DNA of 64,000 bases from Hemileia vastatrix (Eukaryota; Basidiomycota; Pucciniomycetes; Pucciniales; Zaghouaniaceae), in assembly GCA_030280995.1 (NCBI GenBank), contig JASXTE010000011.1, positions 2,261,001-2,325,000 of the forward strand. The letters run 5' to 3'. Numbering within the stretch: the first letter of the stretch is position 1; the number at the start of each line of letters is the position of its first letter. Of this stretch, positions 10,693 through 23,002 are shown in pieces. A program made the position numbers and the translations under genes. The notes under the pieces are model-generated. The model was not told the DNA's origin and did not search any database. It was given only the letters and a program-made list of their open reading frames with translations.

Positions 10693-11479
10693 TGTCAGCC
10701 AGGCTACTAGACTTACCCAGTGAAATAATTAATTATTTACTGGATGAAGCCGCACCTTATAATTTTAATTATTATTTAATTATAAATTAGTTACATTAAA
10801 ATTACTTATAATAAATTAACTAATTACAGAATGATAAAATTAAATGAATAATTAAAATTAAAATATAAAATTGTCCCTTATATTTTTCTCTAACGCCGTG
10901 CTCATTTGACAGGTTGGAAAAAATAAAAATTTATATTAAAAAATAGATTTTAATATTCAAATAATATTAAATATATACAAAAAATTCAAGTTTCTTATTT
11001 AGAATTGACTTCTACAGTAAATATTAAATAAATTGATGTATTTCTGACATACTCTTTCAATACATCTTTTTGACGCCTTCTTTTTAGAACAACTTTATTA
11101 TTTGAAAATACTCCCTCTGGAATATTCTTTTCTCTCTCTCATACTACTGTTTTTAGAATTTGATTGCCGTTCTTTGTCTCTCCTTTGCCTATATAAGGCC
11201 TCTCTTTTGGTTTATTTTGATTCATTCCTTTACTACATCATTTTATTACAACAATAACCAATCAAAACTTATTCTTATATTCTATATCATTAGTATTTAC
11301 AATAGCGTAATTCTAATCTATAAATTATATTAATATTTTAATCCTACCTCTTTTAATTGAGTAAAATAATCATCTTTGAATAAAGAAATACGTAAAAATT
11401 TGTTGAGAGTCCATTTAAGCCTTTAAAATCCTCGTAAAACTTCATACCAAAACTTCTAGACCAAAAGCGTACCTTGAAA
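10693..11479 (+). repeat. E2 3' LTR (787 bp)
   Basis: Begins TGTCAGCC directly after the polypurine tract and ends CCTTGAAA, one base different from the 5' LTR end. Followed by ATTAT, the second copy of the target duplication. About 15 bp shorter than the 5' LTR because of one deletion in an AT-rich stretch. Confidence 0.95.
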
Positions 11480-11484
11480 ATTAT

Positions 11485-11905
11485 CCTCCCTCAAGGCATT
11501 CACTGGTAAATGTTCTTCAGTATGGATCGACGGCGCCACTTCCACAACAATAATTTCCACAGCAGTGGTTTCCACAATAGGAGCTCCAACACTCAAGGTT
11601 TCCACAATAGGTGCTTTCACAATGACATCTGAATTATAAGACATACGGTCATCAGTAAAACTTTTTCTTTGGAAAAACAAAATTAAAATAAAATAAAATA
11701 AAAGCAAACTTACTTCAAACATCGGATCAGTCTCTAGAAATAACTTTGATGTGACTTACACTGTCACTTCTTTTTTTTCTTTGTCATCTTCGATGACCAT
11801 CCGCCGCTTCTTTGGTGTCCGCCTTGAGATGGGGACTTCCTCCTCATCTTCCTCCACCAATTCATCCACCTCCTCTTCTACCCTTTGTTTTTTACCTGTG
11901 GCTTG
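11485..11905 (-). pseudogene. possible host coding fragment split by E2
   Basis: Reading the minus strand from 11905, an open stretch ends near 11752. It is highly acidic, then basic (VEEEVDELVEEDEEEV, RRTPKKRR), which looks like a nuclear-localisation region. A second open stretch (about 11665-11485) has an imperfect internal repeat (APIVET twice) and ends exactly at the E2 target site. Donor- and acceptor-like bases (GTAAGT, TTCAG) separate them. The codon choice and lack of similarity to the retroelements suggest a host gene remnant. I do not recognise it, and I could not fix exon phases. The right edge abuts 5'-truncated E3. Confidence 0.35.
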
Positions 11906-14900
11906 GGTTACCTATGATATTTGGAGAAATAAAATTCTCTATAAATTACCAAATTCTCTGAGAGATTTGATTGTGGCAAGGACTGAGCATGTGAGAGAGA
12001 ATTCTTAATTTATTAATATCTGTAATGAAGTCCTACTAAATCATAGATATGAACTAAGGAATTATACTGTTAAATCTTATCATGACAAACAAAAGCCCTC
12101 CACAAAACTTCCAGACAAAACTGATAGACCTTCTTCCCCAGTTGCTCCAAAGAAATATTCAACTAATACTTGTTTTAAATTTAACAAAACATGGTAGCAA
12201 GGAAATATTTTTGACAAGAAAATTCATCTTGTTGAAAATAATGAGGAATCTGAAAATACTCAAGCTGATCTTGATGATTCCTCAAGTGACTGTGATAGCA
12301 ATATCTCTTATGACCATGAGTCTTCTCAAGAAGTTCTGTTTTTAAAAAACGATATCCAATATTTGGATAATTGTTCTGATAATTGTGATATTGACTTATG
12401 TTGTGTAGAAAATGCTGAAGTAATTAGAGATATTACTGACAGTTCTATTTTAATATCACCTTTGAGAGCACCTGTTATCATTTACGGTAAAAATGTTGAA
12501 GTCAATCTTGACACTGGTGCTGGAGGAAGTGTAGTGTCTGAAAAATCACTGGCTTCTGTAGATAAGGATTATCATTGCAAATTATTACCTATAACATCTG
12601 AAAAATGGAAAGGTTATGGCTCTGTTTTATGTCCCAATGGCAAATACAAAACCACTGTATTCTTTAAATATAATAGTGGTTTTGTAAGAGATATTTGTGA
12701 ATTTTTTGTGATGAAAAATGACAATTTAAGCAATTTATTTATTATGGTAAATGATATTTTAACCATGTTTTGTATTAAATTGGATCCTACAAACAATTTT
12801 TAACCTTGGGAATGAACAGGAAAAGAAAATTTAAAATGTCTTCTTTAAAAAATCATTCTACACCCTTATTAAAATCTTGTCATTCTTTGATCCAATTTAA
12901 AGGTAGAAAAACAGAGGAAAAGAATGTATTATTTTCTGAAATCAAAATAGCTTCATTTGGCAATCAAATAACTGATAACCAAAAGGATTCAATATTAGCC
13001 TTAATTACATCTTTCCCAATGGCTTTTGCTTGTGGTTCCCATGTGTTAGGATTGGTTATAGATGAAATGTAAATTTCTTTTTCTTGAAGTATGGATGAAA
13101 TACCTCCTAGCCTAAAGAAAAACCTTACCCTGCTTCTCCCACAAAGAGAAAAGACACAGAAGATAATATCTCAACCTTACTAAGTATGAATATTATTGAA
13201 AAAGTGGATGTTACACCCAAATTTTGTGTCATCTCTCCCATTTTTGTCTCTTATGAGAAAGATAAAGCTAGACTTTGTGGATATTAAAGAGCCTTGAATA
13301 CTTATACTGTGGGTGATATTTACCCATTATCCAGAATTAGCTCTATACATGCTACCTTACAAGGTGCTAAATTCATAATCTGTCTGGATGGTAGTAAGGG
13401 ATATCACCAAATACCTGTTGAACAAACTTCCCAAAATTATGTGCTAGTAACAACCCATATGGGAATTGACAATTATTTTAGGATGCCTTTTGGCATAAAA
13501 ATGCCCCTTCATTATTCCAAAAAGTGATGGATAACACATTTCATCAGGAAATAATTGAAGGTTGGTTAATGGTTTACATTGATGACATTATAGTTTTTTC
13601 TAAAACTTTTGATGAACATTTACAACACTTGAATAAAGTCTTACAAAAAATGGATGAAATCAACATGATTTTATCCTTAAAAAATTTTAAATTTGGGTTT
13701 CAATCCTTAAAAGTCCTGGGTCATGTTGTGTCTGGCTTACATATCTGTGTAGAACATGGAAAAGTTATTGCTATCCAAAATGTGTCAGCACCAACTTCTG
13801 TAAAAGAAATACAAAGTTTCTTGGGAATATGTGGCTACTATAGACAATATATTAAAAAATTATCAAGTCATAGCCTTACCACTTACCAAACTAACAATAA
13901 AAGATGTGGCCTATATATGGGATGAGGATGCTCAAAAGGCTTTTGATACCTTAAAGATGTGTTTAATGACAGCACCAATCCTTTCCCTTACAGATGTTAA
14001 TAAGCCTTTTGTTCTTTATACAGATGCAAGTTTTATTAGACTTGGAGCTGCTCTTCATCAAAAAAAATTATTAATGAAAAAGTTTCAGTAGTAGTAATTT
14101 TTTTTATTTCAAGAACCTTAAGGAAAAGTGAATTGAAATATGGTGCCACCCAAGTAGAGTGTTTAGCAGTTGTATGGTATTTAGAAAATCTTCATTAATA
14201 TTTAGATGATCAAAAATTTGAATTTGTTACTGATTTAAGTGATGTGAAATCCCTCTTAAACTTGAAAACACCAAATAGACTTATGTTTAGATGGAAACTA
14301 GCTGTTCAAGAATACAGAGGTAGAATGACTATTAATCACAGGGCTGGAAATTTTCATTCAAATGTTGATATGTTGTCCAGATTACCTCTTCCAAATGATG
14401 TATCCAATAAACCCTATGTACCTGAAGATGATACAGTGCATATACATGGTATATAAATTGTGGATATGGAAGAGGAACTGTTACAAACAATTCTAGATTC
14501 ATATGAAAAAGATTCTGATTTAAATAAATTGGTTATAATCTTGAATGATCCAATGAATCTTCTATCCAAGCATTGATAAAAACTCTTTCTCCAAAGTACC
14601 AGAGTGCTTTGAGTAAAGGAAAGTTTTCCATTGAAGATGGTTATATTTACTACAGGAAAAAACTGACCAATGTCATTGTTATTCCTCCTTCCATGAAATA
14701 AACCATCTTATAACAATGTCATGATGACATATTAGCAGGACATTTTGATCTTGAAAAAAACATTATCAGAATTAAAAACGCCACTTGGTGGGATAATATG
14801 TCTGAAGAAACTAAATTTTATGTTGAATCTTGTGATTCTTTTCAAAAATCTAAGAGATTGACAGGGAAAATAGCAGGGTTATTACAACAGATTGAAGCAC

Positions 14901-16042
14901 CTGATGCTCCTTGGCAAATAATTAACATGGATTTTGTCACTGGTCTTCCTGTGGCAGGTAAAGACAGCTTTAACTCTTGTTGGGTAATAGTGGATAGTTT
15001 CACCAAAATGTGCAAATTTATTCCCATCCACAAAGATGTATCCACAAAGGAATTAGCTTTCTTATGGTGGACTTACATGTTTAATATTATTGGTTTTCCA
15101 AAAGCCATTATCTCTGATAGAGATCCAAAATTTACTTCTGAGTTTTGGACCTCTTTAATGGATATTTGTGGCTGTGAGTTAAAGTTGTCTACAGCTCACC
15201 ATCCTCAAACTGATGGTCTAGATGAAAGAATGATTCAAACTATGGAAGATATGATTAGAAGGTATTGTGCCTTTGGTTTAAAATATAAAGACAATGATAG
15301 ATCTACTTATGACTGGGTCACTCTATTTACTGGTCTTGAATTTGCATATAATAGCACTGTTCATTCTGTCACAGAGAAAAAGCCTTTTGAGATTTGGCTA
15401 AGTTATGTCTCAATTACTCCTGCTCAACTTCTCAATAATAAATTACCTAAGTTTGAACTTCACCCTGGTGTAAAATCTTTTATGCAAATGCAAGAGCTAT
15501 TCATAAAACATGCTCAGAGTTGTATTGATAAAGCATATGAATATGAAAAGAAAAGTTGGGATAAATACCATAAGGAATAAACATTAAAAAAGGGTAATGA
15601 AGTGTTGATATCTACTGTCCATTTCAATTTACAAGGTAACCACAAATTAAAAGATCCTTTTGTGGGACCATTTGTTGTAAAAAGAATGGTTGGATATAAT
15701 GCAGTAGAAGTTGTATTGTATTCTCCTTATGAGAAGAAACACCCTGTTTTCCCCATTTCTTTGCTCAAAACTTATACTTCCAACAGTGACTTATTTCCCG
15801 AAAGAAGGGGAAGACCTAAGAAAAACCCTCAGGAAGTCACAGAAACTGCAGATATTGATAAAATTCTCAATGATAGAATTATTTCTTCTGAAAGAGGTAT
15901 TGAATATTTATTAAGATATAAAAACGAGTCATCTGAACATGATGCATGGATAACTGGAAAAGAATTTTCAAATCTTCCTACTCTGTTAAAAAAGTATAAA
16001 ATCAAAAATCTTACCATTATTATTATTATTTTTTTAGAGTGA
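11906..16042 (+). pseudogene. pol: E3 gag-pol remnant
   Basis: Fragments in changing frames. Gag C-terminus (YKLPNSLRDLIVARTE) runs from 11930 and is followed by a zinc-knuckle region in which two cysteines are lost. The protease motif LDTGAGGS lies near 12508. RT follows, with the YIDD box near 13577 and the upstream LCGDYRALN interrupted by a stop. RNase H is at 13990-14290. Integrase (14798-15580) keeps MDFVTGLP, SDRDPKFTSE and the Glu region, but AER reads DER. The chromodomain tail (15602-16042) is open and keeps EYLLRYK and AWI. At least eight stops or shifts prevent expression. Confidence 0.85.
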
Positions 16043-16047
16043 GGGAG

Positions 16048-17300
16048 TGTCAGCCAGGATATCTCGGGAGCCCAGTAAACTATATGATAAATTACTGGAA
16101 TCATTTAAGGGAATAATGCTATACATTTTATGTAATCAAAATAAATAAATCTTATTGAATAAAATTATTTAAATATTTTATAAGTAAAATAATTTTTGTA
16201 TTTATTATTAAGAAACTTTTTATTAAATGAAATGATATTATATTCTATAACATCATGGTGCATTTTGTATGTATTTAATATTTGTAAATAAATAAATTGA
16301 TTATTTAAAATTATATTATAAGTGTAAAATTCAACTTATAATTACAACTTAAATAATAAAATTTATATAAACTAAATACATCTTATCATATAATACTATC
16401 CACAAATATTGGGCACTTCCTTGACCCTTAATTGTGTCATTAAAGTTACTAAATTAATTAAAGTACTTATTTAATATGATAAATTAAATTTCTCATTCTA
16501 AAAAGGTTATTTTATTTAATTAATTTGTTGTTTCAATTAAATTAATAGTCAAATTACTTGAAGTAGTTAAAATGATTAATTTAATTTTCTTTATACTGAA
16601 TTAAGATTTATTATATATAATAAAAATTGTGAAAATAGTTCTCTTTGTTTTAATTAAACCTTTTTCAGCTATTTGTATTACCTGTTTAAGATTTTCTTTC
16701 TCACAGTTTTCAGTTTTTGTACTCACTTTGTTATTCATTTTATTAATTCTATTTATTTTTGGAATAATATGGTGGGAAATGGTTGCTTATTCATGGGTTT
16801 AATTTATTGCTCTTATTTTGTATGCTTTTAATTAAAATTTTTTTAATTATTTTCACATTGTCTTTCTCTTTTGTAATTAGTATTGAACTGCTCCAGAAGG
16901 TTCTCTTACCTATAAAATGGCCTTGGAAACCTCTCTGGGGGAGAATCACTTATTACACTCATATTTTATCATATTTTTAAATATCATACAAATTATTATT
17001 ATTTTTATTATTGTTACAGTTCTAATCTAAATTTTATATAATTCTAAGGTTGCTATAAGTCTATTAACAATAATAATTGATTGCCGCGCATTGAGTTATA
17101 TCTTGTTACATTAAAAATATTTAAATATCAATTAAATCTACTGTTGTGTCATTCCTCGGAAATTGTCGTTGTACTCCTTTTTAATAGCTCAATTATTTTA
17201 TTTATTTCTTATTAATTTTTTAAATCTTTCTTTATTTCTTCCCTGTTCCTCCTCTTCATTCTTCCTTTTTATTCTCCTTCTTCTAGATGACCCGCTGATA
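16048..17300 (+). repeat. E3 3' LTR (1253 bp)
   Basis: TGTCAGCC start after the polypurine tract; the end, CTGATA at 17300, is placed by alignment with the 3' LTR of E6 (TTCTAGAYGA..CTGATA). A TATA box (TATAAAA) lies at 16911-16917. Following bases TATAC would be one copy of the target duplication; the partner is lost. Confidence 0.8.
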
Positions 17301-17899
17301 TATACACTTTAAGGACTATTTTTATCTTTATTTAAACATAAATATTGTTTCTAATTGAGTAACTGAAGATTTTATTTTCAATAGCCTGTAGGTCTTATAT
17401 TTTAGGTAAAATAAAAGAAATTATACAAAATTGAGTTTTACAAAGACTTAATAGAATTGAAATGAGAAGTGACTATATTCTTTTTCAAATTTGAAAATAG
17501 GAATGGCATTAGTTATATCAATCCCTATAGTTATTAATATTTGTGATTAAATTTTTTTCCAAATTTATCTATTGTTGCAATTATGTAGTAAAAGATATCT
17601 TCATTGTAAATCAAATTTAGTTTCAATATTTTATGGTTTATCTTTTGGATGCACAGTAATGCTTAGATATTTTAAGGAATAATTTTCATCCTCTAAATTG
17701 ATAATCATATTGTATATTCAAAATCTTATGTTGTATCAATATGTGCTCAGTGTGTGATCAATGAAGGATGAAATTATGGTTATATTTGATCAACATATGC
17801 ATAACTTAGGTACAATTGAGGTGCATTTTTGGACCAATCTGAGAATAAATGTAAATATAACTCTAATTTACTTATTTTTATAAATTATTCATATACTTT
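17301..17899. other. AT-rich stretch, nothing recognised
   Basis: About 600 bases with no ORF, repeat or homology to the elements here that I can see. It may include the far end of the decayed E1-type LTR that becomes recognisable at about 17900. Confidence 0.5.
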
Positions 17900-18473
17900 C
17901 AATAATGAAGGGACTCTAAAGTTCAGGAGAGGGGACTGCTCAAAGTTCACCCCTAGATTTCCCTTGATGAAATATAAAAATAGCCTAATATGAATTTGAC
18001 TACTATCACAAATATATCTTTTATTTTAACTCTAGAGAACATCAAACCAAAGTAACCCCCTTTAAACACCCAATTCCACCTTGCACTGACCCATTAACCA
18101 ACCAGCCACCATATACCCACAGACCCATTTAATCCACCAGAATTCCCATTTACCAATCATCTAACCTTATAATACTTTTTCTCTGTTCCTACTTCCCAGA
18201 CCTCCTAATTACTTTCAGACCCACAATTACCCCTTTTGAATATTTTCTTGACCTTAGAGCTAGACTGCATATAGATTTCTTATGTTTGAAAAATATAAGT
18301 GTCTTTAATTTTAGGATAATTTTAATGTTTGAATAGCGCGGATAATTTGAGAAAACAATAGAATTTAATCTACTCATAATTGCTTTTTGTGAATTTCTAA
18401 TAGAGTTAGAGCTTTAATAGTGGGGTAGTTGAGATTATTTTTCTTTGAGTGTCACATAATGCATGACAGAGAG
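17900..18473 (-). repeat. diverged E1-family LTR fragment
   Basis: Aligns with 930-1440, sharing blocks such as AACATCAAACCAAAGTAACCCC and CCTTGCACTGACCC in the same order. Its right end, at 18455-18473, is the palindrome TGTCACAT...ATGCATGACA, like that at the E1 LTR. Immediately after it E4 pol sequence begins, so this is probably a solo or truncated LTR that landed in E4. The left end is not definable. Confidence 0.6.
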
Positions 18474-21400
18474 GTTTTGGCTCAGTTTTTTCCCCCATTT
18501 GAAGATACAAAGCTACAGTATTTTTCAAATATAAACTTGGCTTTTTAAGAGCTACATGTAACTTTGTAGTGATGAAAAATAATAAATTTAGCAATTGGTT
18601 CATTATGGGAAAAGATATAATAACCAAATTTGGAATTAAACTTCTTCCTTAAAACTAATGCTTTGCAAAGGGATTGAATGGGAAGAGAAAATTTAAAATT
18701 TCCTCCCCCAGAGAATTAATAACACCAGTATTGAACAGATGTAATTCTGTGGTTCAATATAAAGGAAGATCTAAAAAAGAAGTTTCTGCCCTCCTGTCTG
18801 AAATTGACACAGCTTCTTTTAGAGAACAACTTTCTGGTGAGGAAAAAGAACATCATTCAGTTGATAAAATCTTTTTCTATGGCATTTGCTCATGGTTCAC
18901 ATGAACTAGGATTGATCAAAGAAAAAATGAAGCTCTCATCATCTTTCCCATTAACTGAAGTACCACCTATTTTAAAGAAGAAGCCTTATCCTGCTTCTCT
19001 TACAAAGAGAACAGATATTAAAGACAATATCTTTACCCTTTTAAAAATGAATATTATTGAAAAGGTAGTTGAAACAACTAAACATTTTTTATCACGCTTG
19101 TCTTAATTTTTTATGAGAAAGACAAAGCCAGGTTATGTGGTGATTATAGAGAATGAAATACTTATACTGTAGATGGTATCTATCCTTTATCTAGAATTAG
19201 ATCTATCCATGCTACCTTACAAGGTGCTAGATATATCATCTTTCTAGATGGTAATAAAGGATATTACCAGGTACCTGTTAAGAAAAATTCACAGAAGTAT
19301 CTAATGATTGCTACTCATATAGAATTTATAAGTATATTAGGATGCCATTTGGCCTCAAAAATTCCCCTTCAGTTTTTCAAAAAGTTATGAATAACACATT
19401 TCATCAAGAAATAATTGAATGATGGTTGATGGTTTACATTGATGATATCATCATATTCTCCAGGACATTTGAGGACCACCTTAACCACATATTTAAAGTT
19501 TTCCATAAAATGGATGAAATAAATATGACACTTGCTTTTAAAAAATGAAAATTTGGCTTTCATTTCTTCAAAGTAGTTGGTCATTTCATCTCAGGATTAC
19601 AGATATGTGTTGACCAAAAAGAACTTTGCAGCCATACAACAGGTATAAGCTCCTATTACAGTTAGAGAGCTCTAATGTTTTTGGTGAATGTGTGGATTCT
19701 TTAGACAATAAATTAAAATTATCAGGTCATAGCATTACCCCTAACCTAATTAATTAGAAAAGATGTTGCTATTGTTTGGAACTGTGAAAGACAAAGAGCT
19801 TTTGACACCATGAAAAATTGTTTGATGTCATCACCAATTATTGCTTTCCTGACTTTAATCTACCATTTGTTTTATACACTGATGCTAGTTTTATTGGACT
19901 TGGTTATTCTATCCACCAAAAACAAGTTATTAATGACTAATTATCATAAGTATTAATTTGTTATATTTCAAGAACCTTGAGAAATAGTGAATTTAAATAT
20001 GGTGCCACTCAACTTGAGTGTTTGGCAGTTGTGTGGGCTCTGGAAAAACTTCATTATTATCTGGATTACCAGAAATTTGAGCTTGTCACTGACTGAAGTG
20101 AAGTGAAGTCCCTCTTGAACTTAAAGACACCTAAAAGAAACAGGTTCAGATGGCAGTTTGCTGTTCAGGAATACAGAGGAAGGATGACAATAATTCATAG
20201 GGCTTGTATTTTTGACTCAAATGCGGATATTTTATCAAGGTTACCTTTTCCAAATGATTACCCTAATATTTTATATGATCCTGAGGATGAAATAGTTCAC
20301 ATTCATGAGATATATGTGGTTAATATGGAGGAAGAGCTATTACAGCTTATTCTGGATTCAAATGATAAAGACACTGGCTTGAAAAATCTCTGTACTATAT
20401 TAAATAATTCAATGAATACTTCAATACAAGAATTAATAAAAAACCTCCAACAAAATTAACAAAATTCTTTGGAAAAAGGAGAATTTTCAATTGATGAGGG
20501 CTATCTCTATTATAGAAGAAATTTGAGTAATGTTATTTTTATTCTTAATTTTATGAAAGAAATCATCTTGAAAATTTGTCATAATGAAATATTGGCAGGA
20601 CATTTTGATCTTAAAAAAACATTGATTAGAATTAATAACACTACATGGTGGGCTAATATGTCTGAAGACACCAAAATATATGTTTAATTCTGTGATTATT
20701 TCCAGAAATCAAAGAGATTAACTGGGAAAAAAGCTGGATTAATGTGAAGTATTGAATCTCTTGATGCACCATGGAAAATTATAAACATGGAATTAGTAAC
20801 AGGATTACCCATTTCTAGGAAAGACAGTTGTAACTCTTTCTGGGTTATTGTGAACAGATTTACAAAAATGTGTAAATTCATTCCTACACACAAAGATTTT
20901 TCCACCAAGGAAATAGCCTTCTTGTGTTTGTATCATATGATTAATACTTCTGGTTTCCCAAATCCCATAATCTCTGACAGAAAGCCTAAATTTACTTCTG
21001 AATTTTGGATGTCTCTTATGGATGTTTGTGTTTGTGATCTGAACCTTTCTACTGTTCATAACCCTCAAGCTGATATATTAGCTGAGAGGACAATTCAGAC
21101 TTTAGAGGACATGATAAGAAGGTATTGTGGCTTTAACCTTGAGTATAAAGACAATGACAGGTTTACTCATGATTGGGTTACCCTACTTCCTGGTCTAGAA
21201 TCTGATTATAATAGCACTGTTTACTCTGTTACTCAAAGAAAGCCTTTTGAGCTCTGGCTTGGATATGTTTCAAATACTCTTGCCCAAATTCTCAATGATA
21301 AAATATTTAAATTAGATTTACATCATGGTGTAAATATTTTTCTTCAAATGATAAAAATTTACAGAATTAATGCTCAAAAATGTATTAAAAATTATTTGAA

Positions 21401-21764
21401 TATGAGAAGAAGAGGTGGGACAAATCCAATAAAAAATTCATTATTAAGAAGGGTGATGAATTTCTGATTTCTACAATTCACTCCAATTTGAAAGGTATTA
21501 AAAAATTAAAAGACCACTTTGTAGGTCCATTGGTTGTCAAAAGAATGATTGGAAATAAAGCAGTTGAATTAATCTTGTACTCTCCATTTGACAAAAAACA
21601 TCCTGTTTTTTAATATCTCTTTTGAAACCTCACACATCCAATAGTAATTTATTCTCCAAAAGAAGGGTAAGAACAAAGAAAACTCCTAAAGAAATCACTG
21701 AGATAGAAGAAATTAATAAGATTAAGAATGACAGAATTATCACTGCTGAAAAAGGTACTGAATA
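18474..21764 (+). pseudogene. pol: E4 protease-RT-RNase H-integrase remnant
   Basis: Recognisable from 18480 by similarity to E2 from about 7250 onward. Every domain is broken. RT has stops around 19150 and 19420, though the YIDD-equivalent near 19440 can still be read. The RNase H start (YTDASF) is near 19875. The integrase zinc finger is at about 20570-20720 with a stop, and the DDE core at 20787-21200 has SDRKPKFTSE where SDRDPKFTSE is expected, so the second catalytic Asp region is altered. The piece ends inside the chromodomain, at GTEY, where E5 inserted. The mutation load is the highest of all elements here, which fits the outermost position. Confidence 0.8.
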
Positions 21765-22989
21765 TGTCAGTGTGTGCTAGTATCTAAGTATGATTTAATA
21801 TTAAATATTAATGATCCAACTATTTAGTGATTAACCCTCCGGGGAAGAATAATAAAATAGTTATTTTCAACTAAACTCACAATACTTGGATTTTTATGTG
21901 TGCTAGTGGTGGAAAATAGATCAATAAAATATATTTATAGCTTATATAAAGATAATATCAATTTATAACTGCTTTATATTATATTTATATATGATAATAA
22001 TTGTTTTATAGATTTTTTTATTGTGTAGTAAGTAAGTGATGTCCAATAGCCTGTCAAATCTTCCCTTATTTATACCAAAATCCACTGGAGTGCACAGACC
22101 TTAAATCCAGATTATGTCACTGCTATCCCCGGTAATTACAGCACTGTGAGGGCTCATCACCTCCCCATAGCCTCCACTTCAGGAAGTTTCAACACCCCAA
22201 CCTCCAGTAAGGACCTTCCATCACAATTAATGATACCACAGACCCATACCATAAATAGAATAAAGAGATAAAAGTGGATACCATAAAGAAACATGTAAAA
22301 TAACTCATCCAAAGAGTATATAATGAAACCCAAAGCATATAAAGGAACCAAAATAACTTTCCAAGCCCCCAATAATATCCCCAAGCATCTAGATTAACCC
22401 AGTAATCATATCCTTATTCATAAATCCATGAAAATCCATCCGAGGAAGCAGATTAAGTTGACCAAACTGGATATATGCACCTGAAATAGGTGTATATGCT
22501 TGTGTAGGCGTTGTGAGTCCACTGAATACGTCCATATGACCTAAAATAAGCAGAAAAATAAAGGTTATAGGCTATTAAGAGGCTAAAACCCACTTATTGA
22601 CCTAATTATACATAATATAACTACATATTTCACTGAATAAGAGGTTTATGTATACATATAAGCTTATGTATGTCTATAATTACTTAATTATCACTTAAGA
22701 TAAGTATATTATTACTCCATTAACACCTTATTAAGTATTATTATGCTATGGATAAGCTATTTAAACTACTAAAATTCATATAATAGTGTAATAATTATAT
22801 ATATATGTATTATAACCATATATATATGTATTATAACCATATATATATGTATTATAACCATATATATATGTATTATAACCATATATATAAGTATTTTAAC
22901 CTTATTTTCAAGTTATTAGCTTAATGTAATCAAGGTTATCTTATTTTAAACATTTGAATTACTCAGTCCTGGAGATACCTAGGCTGACA
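21765..22989 (-). repeat. E5 3' LTR (1225 bp)
   Basis: Ends at 22989 as CTGACA on the plus strand, directly beside the polypurine tract (GGTGAGGGAG on the minus strand). Its other end is TGTCAG at 21765. It is longer than the 5' LTR mainly because of a tandem array at 22795-22910. It contains a decayed copy of the LTR-borne ORF seen at 61310-61708. Confidence 0.9.
22795..22910. repeat. 21-bp tandem repeat in E5 3' LTR
   Basis: About five units of ATATATATATGTATTATAACC. The 5' LTR has only one or two degenerate units at 61961-62010, so the array expanded after insertion, probably by slippage. Confidence 0.85.
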
Positions 22990-23002
22990 CTCCCTCACCC
23001 AA

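Larger units (their letters stand above)
2760..11479 (+). mobile_element. E2: complete but decayed chromovirus (Ty3/gypsy)
   Basis: Both LTRs are present (2760-3564 and 10693-11479), with the target duplication ATTAT at 2755-2759 and 11480-11484. The order is LTR, primer-binding site, long leader, ORF0/gag, protease, RT, RNase H, integrase, chromodomain, polypurine tract (AGAGTGAGGGAG just before the 3' LTR), LTR. The LTRs differ at scattered sites and by small deletions, so the insertion is not recent. In-frame stops and frameshifts disable every major product. Confidence 0.95.
11906..17300 (+). mobile_element. E3: 5'-truncated chromovirus
   Basis: Starts abruptly inside gag (homology to E6/E7 from about 11912) and continues through pol to a complete 3' LTR (16048-17300) preceded by AGAGTGAGGGAG. 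Its LTR resembles those of E6 and E7. No 5' LTR or left target duplication exists, so the left junction is a deletion or recombination point with the host-like fragment. Many stops and shifts mark it as old. Confidence 0.85.

Noticed and set aside
22795..22910. Regular repeats suggesting a CRISPR-like array
   Set aside because: There are no unique spacers; it is a simple tandem repeat in an LTR, and the genome is eukaryotic.
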